DNA of 64,000 bases from Tanypteryx hageni (lineage: Eukaryota; Arthropoda; Insecta; Odonata; Petaluridae). Positions 33,120 to 42,769 of this stretch are shown here, one piece after another (position 1 is the stretch's first letter; each line of letters begins with the position of its first letter). Location: positions 85,685,855 to 85,749,854 of the forward strand of contig CM054118.1 of assembly GCA_028673005.1 (NCBI GenBank), read 5' to 3'. The notes beneath the pieces are model-generated. The model saw nothing but the letters and a program-made list of their open reading frames with translations. It did no database searches and had not been told where the DNA came from. Made by a program: the position numbers and the translations under genes.

Positions 33120-34877
33120 ATGGCGCTCCATCTGTGTCTCTTGATGGCGCTGGTGTCTTCGGCTGTTGGCGCTCCAAGTGGCGTTCCCGTGATGCAACTA
33201 TCAGCTCAAGAATCCGCTTATGAAGATCCGTATTCTGACGGAATAACTATATTCGCTGAACCAAATCACTACCAAGTGGCGATGGAAGCAGACGTCCCAA
33301 ATGAACCCAACTTCCGCGCAGGTTTTCTGCAGCAAGCGTTTTCCAAGAATCCCAATTATTGGTACCCGCCAACCAACGCAGCAGGAAGTGGATTATTACA
33401 GGATCATTTTGGAAACAAAATCTTCTTTTCGAACCTCAACCTTCCATCACTACCACTAACAGTAAGTTTTTTAACGTAGACGTAACATTTTTCGAATTTA
33501 AATTTAAATTTGTTTGATGCTTGTTATTTTTAATTTTATAATCAATTCACTATATAAAGTCATGTTACATAAATATTTTACTAAATAAAACATTAGGTTT
33601 TCAATTTTTCCTGCGTAATTTCTCTATATAAATTTGGAAAATATTATACGTATATCTGTGTTAAGAAAGTAATTTTCATTTTTCGTTCATCCAAGTTTTT
33701 CAATAACTAGATAAAAATTTTTAGGGAAAATTATTTGAAACTTTAACCGTGAAAATTTACTAAAATTCAATAGTTTAATTTTTACAAGAAAACGGCAACA
33801 AAATTTTAAGCTCTACGAAAGTCGAATAAATGCAATAAAACTGCGTACGCTTTCCAGGTCAACGTTCCCAACACGGTCAACTCCTTCTCCAACCACTTGG
33901 GCTCGTCGTTCAATCGCTTCCAGCAGTTCCTCTACCAACTCCAACAGAACGCCGCCCAACTGGCCGCTTCGGCGCAGAACATCAAGGGAGACGCTTTGTA
34001 CCAATACGGCACTCCCTCTCACCAAGGATTCCTCTCACAAATCCATAACCAGAAGTACGGAGGAGGAGGCTACTTCAAGACCGCCGAGCGACCAGACGCC
34101 GAATCCTACGCTCCAGTGGCCGCGTATCAGGTCATCGCCGTGATGCCCTTGTACGACTCTCCGCCAATCAAAGTCTCCGACTACTTGAGGCAGAGGTCGA
34201 TAGATTTCGACAAGCCGCAATCGCATAGCCCGGCAGAGGAAGGGCAATTCCCCTCGTTCGGTTCGGTCTTGGAGTACGAGTTACAGAAGCAAGTGGCCAA
34301 TGAGATGAAGAAGGAAGTCACCGAAGTGGTCCAGGTAGACGATAAGGAGATGGTGGATTTTGCGAAGGACGTGGCCAAAGAAGTGGCCTCGGCGGTGACT
34401 GTGGCGGCGCAGTCGCCGGGAAAGGTGACCGAGGTGGTGGTCAGAGTGGACGCGACAAACATAGACGACGACGACGACGATAGCAGCAGCAGCAGCAGCG
34501 AAGAGGACGGAGACGCAAAGAAGGACGATTCCTCCGACGCCAAAAAAACAGATCCGGCAAAGAAAAAAGAAGGCGGCAAAGGACAGGATTCCAAGAAACA
34601 CTCCGGCGAGGAGGAAGACGACTCCAGCAGTTCGAGCGAATCCGAGTCTAAGGAAGTGCCAACGACGTCCACTGCCCTTCCGAAGAGATTGACGCAGGTG
34701 GACGAGAAGATGAAGGCGCCCGCGAGGATAGGGGACGAGGAAGGCGGGCAATCGTCGGAAGAGATGGATTCCGTTGAGAAGGTGGCGAAGGCAGCGTTGG
34801 GAGCGAGGCCCGTGAAGGTTGAATTGGAACGCACGCCGTCCAAGAGAGCGAACGTCCCCTTCAAAACCACGTACTGA
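33120..34877 (+). CDS. gene 2: secreted acidic Ser/Asp-rich protein of unknown function, 453 aa
   Basis: Exon 33110-33461 starts after an acceptor (TTTACAG) with ten untranslated bases, then ATG 33120. The donor is AACA|GTAAGT at 33462. Exon 33858-34877 follows CTTTCCAG; both junctions are phase 0, and TGA is at 34875-34877. Residues 1-17 form a clear signal peptide (MALHLCLLMALVSSAVGA) before APSG. The middle has SNHLGSSFNRFQQFLYQLQQ and QVIAVMPLYDSPP. Residues about 262-299 form an amphipathic helix (EMKKEVTEVVQVDDKEMVDF). Residues 317-379 hold a six-Asp run and Ser/Glu/Lys blocks that may be phosphorylated or bind ions. No transmembrane segment follows the signal. I recognise no family; an extracellular matrix or cuticle role is inference from composition. 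Confidence 0.85.
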
Positions 34878-35314
34878 TATGGAACGCGGTGGCAACGCGG
34901 CACGGGAGGGAGATTCGGGAAATTTCGCCGCACTGGACTCGAGAGTTTCGTGTGCTCGGACCGTTTCGTGTTTATGCAAAAGAATGAGATAAAATCGATG
35001 ACTTTGTCGGAATTTCGATGCGGATGAAGGGACGTTTCAGAGGTTTTTCTATCGGAATTGTTCGTCTATGGCGCGGGGAATCCGCGATCGCAAGTCTGAT
35101 ATCATGAAATGTGAGTGTTATCTTCGATGTGCGCTTTGAATGCGTGCGATGACGCCAGGATTATTCTTTAACTATGTCATTTCTGCTTCTTCGTTACCTA
35201 TAAATGTGATTTTCGATAGAATTAAACTGGATCACTCGTTTCATTATCGAGAGATCTATAGAAAGAAATGGAGTTATTTATTTTATAAATTATTCAACAA
35301 AATCCAAAAATAAA
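34878..35314 (+). other. 3' UTR of gene 2 with polyA signal
   Basis: After the stop codon the sequence turns AT-rich; AATAAA at 35309-35314 is the first canonical polyadenylation signal on the + strand. Open frames on the - strand across 33813-34979 are reverse images of the gene. Confidence 0.5.
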
Positions 35315-38300
35315 AACCAAAACTTTGTAGTAGTACTGTCTTTTTCTTTAGTAACCGTATAATCACGTTAAAGTGAAGATTTATATAGCCGACAGTGGAA
35401 TGCTCTGTTCAAAATGTAATTTCCACATTTGCGTTATACTGAATGTAGGCAAGACCAACAACGAAGACTATTTTTTAAATTTTAGAGCTTTAGTGAAATT
35501 CAACTAAAGATATTTTATCCTTTGAAACGATAAATAGCGTTCATCATTTGGCTGATTAACAGGCATTAGTAAAAGATTATGTTTCCCTTTCCTTGGCATA
35601 GGATTTACTTATGTTATTCTATTTTAATAAAATGTGACTTTTATGGTTCCACTATTTCATTTGCCATAAAAACACAAAATTCATAAGAAAATGTGGTAAC
35701 GAACATATTTTCACTATTTTTCCTCCTGGGAATTTAAACAAATATTCTTTTGAAGCCAAGAGTATGTCAGTAAATGAGCGCATTTTGACAGAAAATATGA
35801 ATGACAAATGCCTGATACCAATCTTCAAAATAATTCTGCGTTTCTTGTTTATGTCTGATTTTATTCAAACTTTCGGACATTCGTCAATTTCGTTTATTTT
35901 ATCGTAAATATTCATTCCACGAGAAATTTATGAGGTATAAGAGGTCAAAAAATAAATTTTAAGATTTTTTTGTAATAAATAAAAGGCGTTGCATGGGATA
36001 ATAATGATGTCTCCTTTTAAACAGCGAATACTTTCAGCGTCCAATAGCATAACGATGGTCGATGAACATGTAGCAATCGTGCCTGCACAACCTTCCACAT
36101 ATAACGGGATAAATTTTCATTAATTTTAAATTAGGTTTGAGATTATTCGCCAAATTCAAATACAATAATAATGATAAAAATATAATAAGACTAAACATTT
36201 TTTCAAAATTGTAAGATAAAGTGACGAATGACGATTAGGGACGCCCACGGTTGATTTGGTACAAGCAGCGGAGAAAATTACTTAAAAACCAGCGATCAAG
36301 AAATCGCCACTGAGGACGGCTGTTTCGCCCACCCATAAAGAAACTTTTGGTGAAATAAAAATATCACCATATCATGCGAAATCTTATTAATTTTAAACAA
36401 TTAAGGAAACCAAAATACGGATAAACTGAAGGTAGTTAACTAAAACACAGGACATGTGGTAAACTGAAGTAATAGAAAATCAGCAAGGAGAGATTGAGAC
36501 ACGGAGAGGAAGGTGAGGAAAAATACCTTCAGAGAATATGTCGTTGAGATTCATATAATTTACGGCGTAGACTGGAGAAAATTAAAGGACTGAGAGGAAA
36601 ACAAGATGTTTTAAATACAGTAAGGTAAGTGATATGTTTTATTAGTGGTAAGAGAAAGGCCGAAGAAATATGTGAATAGAATTCTGATCTGAAAGTCAGC
36701 GGTTGAGAGAAGTCATAGAAGATAGGGACTAAGAAAGCAAAGAAGTGAGAAAGAGATGTTTTAAAATTTAGAGATGGTTATGATAAGATAAAGAGAAAGC
36801 TCTAGAATGGGACATATTAGGCTGTGGGAGTCTAAAAAATACCTAGAAATAGATAAGGTACTGTTGAGCATGTCGACCGATCCCGATCAACAAAGTATGC
36901 GTTTGATTGGCCTAGTTTATGCTGAGTGTTTTTCGAATGTAACTATTTAGCTTCGTATCAAGAACAATATATGTACTAAAATAGTCAGATCGTATTAATC
37001 CATTAAGCTAAATTTATTGAAGAAATCGTTTGAGATATGAGAAAAACTAACAAAATTTTCTTTACTGGATTTTTACAAAATTCAATGTGGGATCTTGGTT
37101 ATAATGAGAGCATTGAAAACGTTTATTACAGATAGATTAGAGTGAACATGATTTGAAAGATCTTAAAATATAATCGCTACAAATAATCTTTCTATTTTTT
37201 TCAAAATGAAATTATTTGTTGCTACTGGTTTCGCAATTGCATTAGCACGCCAAATGCAGTGATGCTGCGAGTATGATTGCGAAACGGGTTTTGAAGAGTA
37301 ATTCTTGCGTGGAAAAATATCAATTTCATTGATTTTGAGCTCATGAAGAGCTAAGTTCAAATGAAGCAGATGTTAACACAAATTGTTTCAGAGTCAAACT
37401 ATAGTATTATTACAGAGTTAAAAGAAGCCTGAAATTTGTTTTGTTGGTGGATGTATTTTTAAAATCAATATATCACATATTTAAGAGTTTTTAAATTTAA
37501 AACTTCCGGTACAAAATAGCAATGGAGTTTGATGAGGCATGACAAAAAATAGAAAATCCAAATATCTTTATTTTGGCCTAAACTATAAGAAAATAGTTCT
37601 TTTGAAAATTATCATTTTAATTTGCATATCAATCACATTCTTGCTTCACATTCACCTCTCATTCATCAATCAACGCATAAACATTCAAATTACATATAAA
37701 AAAACCTCGTCTCCTTCTACACAGTTACTCAAGGCAGATTCTTTTAAACCATTTAGAAAGATTTCACATTCTATCTATTCCTCATCCACACCTCGCCTCA
37801 CCCTCTGGCGTCCACAGTAATAACTACAGACGCTTACGTACTGCACGCACGTTTTGTACTAAGTTTCATCTCCATTAACCAAACCCACAATTTGAAATGT
37901 TTGCTTTGAAACGTTTTACAATCATTCCTCGAATGATGTTTTACTTTTGCTTTTGGTTTAAACCTTTGATATTTAATGGGGAAAATGCAACATTTTTTCT
38001 ACTAATACTCTTATTGAAATTTAAATTTAAAATATCCTCTGGTCATTATAGACAACGTGCAGCGTCAAGGAATTGCATCGAAAAAATCCGGCAGAAAACA
38101 ATGAAAGAGAGGCCAATCAATTTTGATCACATCACAAACAGAACTTCTAATCAAAACGTAGGGCTTCCCTAACGGTCGATCCCCCGTCATTCATTTCATC
38201 GATTCTCCAAGGCAATAGAAAATTTCAGTTTTCCCTGTTCCTCGTGGAGGGCGCGGCGGTGGCGGTCGCCTCGGTGATCGACCCGCCATTTCCCTCCCCG
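35315..38300. other. AT-rich intergenic DNA between two convergent genes
   Basis: No gene is supported. Around 36290-36330 is a short piece of the GAGCTCGTC/GACGGCTG repeat family. From 36440 to 36870 the sequence is purine-rich on the + strand and may be a decayed LINE, but no motif is certain. Frames at 37539-38172 are AT-driven. Confidence 0.4.
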
Positions 38301-38303
38301 CCT

Positions 38304-38608
38304 TCAATTCTCTTCAATCTCAACGGGAGCGACGTACAGAGGCAGTGTTTGGTGGTCCTTGAGGGAGTCTCTCTGGCTCGGAGAGACTTGGGCGTCGTGA
38401 ACGGCTGCGACGGGTACGGCTCCGAGGAGGGACGCCCTCTCGGATATCGAGAGCGAAGACTGCGAGGCGATCGGCGCCGCCCTGACCAAGCCCGGGGCAC
38501 CCAGGACCCCGAGGAAACGGCTCTGGAGTAATTGGTGGTGGTGCTGCTGGGGTACGCTGATGAATACCGGTACGGCGTGTCGAAAGCTGTAGAAGAAGGC
38601 ACCCTTTC
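38304..38608 (-). CDS. gene 4 (probable): terminal exon of an unknown protein
   Basis: A GC-rich island in AT-rich DNA carries a strong - strand acceptor, CTTCCCTGCCTCCAG, ending at 38609. From there an open frame of about 101 codons runs to TGA at 38306-38304, with GC-biased third positions like genes 1-3. It reads KGAFFYSFRHAVPVFISVPQ, a QQHHHQLL stretch, then GAPGLVRAAPIASQSSLSIS, and ends VAPVEIEEN. Entry is in phase 1. A competing - strand frame (to 38225) is Ser/Arg-rich and less codon-biased. A donor of matching phase lies at 41299 on the - strand, but that exon has no signal peptide and is unproven. No family is recognised. Confidence 0.45.
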
Positions 38609-39039
38609 CTGGAGGCAGGGAAGAGACACACATTGGTCCATACCGGATAACCGAATGAAGTGCTTTTATTACGCTGCAAAGTAAAAGATTTGAAAGCGCG
38701 GGGTTTGCTTAGGCCTTGGTCGCGGAGTGCACGAAGGAAAATGAATCCGAAACGTAATTTCTACGATGACGATGGAAAAATTATCGTCTTGAGTTCGTTA
38801 GATTTCTAGATCCGGGTGAATTTGGCGTTCCCAAAACGATCCAATCATCATGATCGAAATAGGTAAATTTTGAATTTATTTTCGAACAATAAAGATTATT
38901 TTCTCAAACAAGCAAAGTATTTTTACATAGAACCGACCCGGAATGCGTAATTCCAACAGAAAAATTGATCATATAATTTCATGAAATGTGTGTCATCTTC
39001 GTCCTTTACATGATTACAGTTTCAATTATTCCTCAAAGG

Positions 39040-39538
39040 CAGTGGTTCTTAACCTATGAGTATAAGGATTCCAGGAGGGATGCAAAGCTTTTGGACCAAA
39101 ATCATTTTTGCCCAAAATTTCTACCTGTAGTATGTTTGTAGTGCTGTCCAATTTTCCAGCTTTAATATTTTTTCGTTTCTTTTGCAAATATTTAGATGGT
39201 ATAAATTTTGTACTGATGTTTTCAAATGCTCCGCCAACTTGTCAACTCCATAGCAGATGTAGTGCAGACGAATGGATTTATTATATGTAAAAATAATACA
39301 TGAAAAACTACACTGATTATTTTAGGCAATGGCAACATTTGCCAACTGCCCAAAAAATGATGCTAGATTGTTAGCTGTAAGTTAGACGTCGAAACCAAAA
39401 TAAAACGTTAGGATTCACTAAATAAACACACATTTCGAACTCAGCTCACGGACTTAGGCAAGCAATGAGGGAAGGAGGGAAGCGTGGAGATTTTAGATCA
39501 GAGGAGGGGCGCGAGTCGAAAAAGGTTAAGAACCACAG
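39040..39538. mobile_element. hAT-type element family B, copy 2, 499 bp
   Basis: The left end is CAGTGGTTCTTAACCTATG; the right end is AAAGGTTAAGAACCACAG. They are inverted repeats of about 15 bp with one changed base at the tip. Flanking 8-mers CTCAAAGG (39032-39039) and CTCTAAGG (39539-39546) match at 7 of 8. The interior is shared with 15687-16259. No transposase domain is recognisable. Confidence 0.8.
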
Positions 39539-39546
39539 CTCTAAGG

Positions 39547-40733
39547 CCTATTTTAATTATAATTTATCTTGAGCATTTTATCCATTAATTATAAAGATTA
39601 AAATTGTATACAGACAAACTTTCTCCATACATAACATGTTAATCAATATAAAATTTAAATTTAAACCAACTCTATAAGATCTACTTAGTATAAAAACCAT
39701 CTATATAATCTGTTTAGTAAAACTTAATTAAATCTTTATATATAAAATATGAATTGTACAAGAAGTTTTTGTCGAAGAATGATTTAATGAGGTAATGTAA
39801 CATTATAAAATTTAAGTTTTCACCCTTTAATTTCAAATGTAACTCGCAAATTGGTATGTATTAAAGAACTTTTATATTATGCATTAATATTTAGCAAAAC
39901 ATAGCATTCTACCGTGATGGTGATTGACTTTTCATGTTAAAAAAATATAAAAATGTGTTTTACCAAAAAATACTATACACTGAATTAATCATTAAAAAGA
40001 AAAATTTTTCTCATAGGTATTCCAAATATGATTTCAAGATATCAATTTCATTATATTTTTTAATCTGTATTTAAAATTCTGTCTTTTTCCATACTGTGAA
40101 AGGTAACAATTCGAATTAAGGAATAAAATAAAATATCCATCTTGTTCGCTTTATAAATGATAAATTCAGGTTATTAAAGTGAAATAAAATAAATCAATTT
40201 ACAATGAAATGAAATTATAGACAAAAATTTAACATTGTGAACTAATGCGTTTAAATGCTCTACATTTAACGTTTAACGACGAAACTATTTTTTGGAAGAA
40301 GTTTCCTCGTCTCAAAAATTCAGATATAAATTCAGTGTACTTGTGAAATTTTTTCAATATTTCTAAGTTCATTGGTGGTTAAGATACATAACGAACTTTT
40401 CTCCTTAAATTCAATTCCTTGTAAATGTGCAAATCTGAGATTATATTTCGGTTCTGAACAAAAAAGAGAAAGGGGAAAGAAAAAGTCTTATCTGACAGAC
40501 GACTAGAAACGGAAAGAGAGCTGTCATGAGATGAAATTAGGAGTACTTGGAGAACCAGGTTTAATCAAGATACGAACAGGTATAGCTATGATGATGATGA
40601 TTTCGGTTCCAAGTTATGGAAATATGACGACTCAAATATAATTTTACAAATTAATATCAAATAAATATTAAGCAAAAAATTGATCTCTTCAACAACTTAT
40701 CCTTTTAAACGTTTACTGCTATCAAACCAATGC
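39547..40733. other. very AT-rich DNA, no gene
   Basis: Nothing coding is seen. At 40585-40600 an ATGATGATGATGAT run follows GGTATAGCT, a tail style found at 3' ends of some RTE-type LINEs; the preceding 100 bp show no readable domain. Confidence 0.35.
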
Positions 40734-40741
40734 TATTAGAT

Positions 40742-41157
40742 GAGGAGTGCCCAATAAAATTTCGATTTTCGCCACATGATACAAAATGCATATAATTTAA
40801 ATCAAAAAGATGGCCATTTTTTTAAAAATTGGTTGGAGAAAGTAAACCTACATTAGTAAAGACATGATCTATACAGTAAACCACAGTAACCAAGAGTTTT
40901 TAAACGCCAACATAAATAAGTATTTTTAACCCCTCATGCCTCTGACAATGGGAGTAAATTCAATGAATGATTAAGATTATTCTCTAAATTTTCACTCGTG
41001 AAAAATGTTTTCCGCAAACATCAAAAAAGGAAAATTTCGAATATTGTATCAAAATTATTTTAAAAATAATGTATCTGATGAATTGCATCATTTCGGAAAA
41101 AATCAATATGGCCGAACCGCCGCACGTGGCTAGTGACAAACGTATTGGACACTCCTG
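40742..41157. mobile_element. hAT-type relic, about 416 bp
   Basis: The left end GAGGAGTGCCCAATA and right end TATTGGACACTCCTG are inverted, with a small number of differences. Flanking 8-mers TATTAGAT and TATTATAC agree at six positions. The interior contains GCCACATGATA and GCACGTGGC words typical of hAT elements of this kind. It belongs to a tight cluster of three hAT elements downstream of the cuticle gene. Confidence 0.55.
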
Positions 41158-41760
41158 TATTATACGTATGTTTAAAGGAATACACTTAGACACTTTTTGG
41201 GGTACATTTTACATCGTTACCGGAATTCATAATGCATTGCAAAGAAATAAGTTATTTATTTGCAAAGCGTGAAATTAAAGCGTCCCTGCCGCACTCACCT
41301 AAATGGGCGATCCGTTTATTTCGAAAAGGAAAATATTTTCGAATACTCATATTCTGAAGGCTATCCAACCAGAGCATATTTTTAGCACTATCTCTCGGCA
41401 ATGAAAACACAATTTTAGAATCCAATGATAAGTTATATTCTATGCAATATAAGAATGTTCGACTTAATTACTACCAATTTCCGTTTCAAACAGGAATATT
41501 TTACTGCATCACTAAAACGCTCTAATACTTCTTTGCAGTAATTCAATTGGCATGAATAAAGTGCAAATTTTTGCCAAGTATGAGCAAATAAATGCTCTAA
41601 TAGGCCATTCTAATAGTTCAAATGACTTAAAGGCCATCTGGTTTAAATCGTTACGAGTAAAGTCTGAAATAGAACGTGAATGAAATGTAAGAAATATGTG
41701 AGAAATATTAAAATAAAATTAATGCGCAGAAATGAATGTCCACGAAAAGGAACAGTAGAG

Positions 41761-42347
41761 CAGTGTTATCTCCAACACCATCGCCACTCGCCACCTGCGG
41801 CGAATCGGTCATTTATATGTGTGGCGAATTCATGCTCACAGTCGACTGTCTAATATTTTTTATTAGTTTATTATATCACATATTGCTAAATTTGTTTACA
41901 TCTGGTCGTACATACAACGGCCTTTTTCGCAACATAATAAAAGATATTATTTTTTATTAACAGGACTTTACACAAAAACAAGGCTACAGTGATGCACAAT
42001 AATGACTCGCGCCTTCTCACCCCCCTCTTCACCCCCTCCCCCCCTCACCCCCCTCTTCACCCCCCTCCCCCCTCAACCCCATCCCCCTCCCGGACGCCAC
42101 TGCTACTTATAGTGTGGATGTCATGCCAAATGTCAGTGCTCTATTTGCAAAAATCACATTAAAATTTAATGTTTCATATAATGATTTATTTTACTACTAT
42201 ATAATTTAAATCATTATTGTGTATCACTGAAACCTTTTATATAAATTAAGTCCTACTTATAATATTTATATTTTGTATTATGTGGCAAAAAGGCTGTCTC
42301 GTTCGTCACAAGTGTGGCGAACCTGAAAATTCTGTTGGACACCACTG
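41761..42347. mobile_element. hAT-type element (host of a tandem hAT pair), 587 bp
   Basis: The left end is CAGTGTTATCTCCAACACC; the reverse complement of the right end is CAGTGGTGTCCAACAG, alignable with a short gap. Flanking 8-mers are CAGTAGAG (41753-41760) and CACTAGAG (42348-42355), 7 of 8. The GGCGAA word near the left edge recurs inverted (TGTGGCGAACC) near the right. A C-rich simple tract occupies 42018-42090. No transposase is seen. Confidence 0.75.
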
Positions 42348-42355
42348 CACTAGAG

Positions 42356-42577
42356 CAGTGTTTCTCAAACTGGGTTCCGCGGAACACTGGTGTTCCGCCG
42401 GTTGGATCGAAGTGCTCCGTCGCTTCTTTCTAAGTAAATGTTTTTTAATTTTTAATTTCAATATAGATTACGTATATTATTTTATTTGTACTTCCTGTTC
42501 GACTGCAGTCTATTTGGCAATACGCGTCAGATGTAGTAGTGTTACTGAAATTGATAGTGGTGTTTGTTGTGTTTATA

Positions 42578-42618
<41 letters not shown>

Positions 42619-42710
42619 CACACACTTGCATATATTGTTTCTCTGGTGTTCCACAGATAAAATCATGATATCAAGGTGTTTCGCGACTTAGAAATGGCTG
42701 AGAAACACTG
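42356..42710. mobile_element. hAT-type MITE, 355 bp, perfect 8-bp target duplication
   Basis: Ends are CAGTGTTTCTCA and its exact 12-bp inverse TGAGAAACACTG. CACTAGAG is duplicated perfectly at 42348-42355 and 42711-42718. A second pair of words (GGTTCCGCGGAACACTGGTG and CTGGTGTTCCACAG) lies inside. A TA/CA microsatellite fills 42583-42626. On the - strand an AATAAA (42486-42481) lies in this element, 0.28 kb past the stop codon of the cuticle gene. Confidence 0.88.
42481..42486 (-). promoter_or_regulatory. candidate polyA signal of gene 3, inside a hAT element
   Basis: AATAAA read on the - strand, the first canonical signal after the stop of the cuticle gene. A TATAAA variant overlaps the stop codon itself near 42770. 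If the downstream signal is used, the 3' UTR runs into the transposon. Confidence 0.4.
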
Positions 42711-42769
42711 CACTAGAGGAAACAAATATTTTCCTCGTGCAGTTAAAAATTAGAGTAACTGCGTTCAAT

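Noticed and set aside
34181..34979. Minus-strand frames of 232 and 250 codons across gene 2
   Set aside because: They mirror the acidic Ser/Asp/Glu codon run; the + strand has signal peptide, phased intron and stop.
38244..38531. Plus-strand frame of 95 codons in the GC island at 38.2-38.6 kb
   Set aside because: The minus-strand frame has the strong acceptor and better third-position bias; the plus frame has neither.
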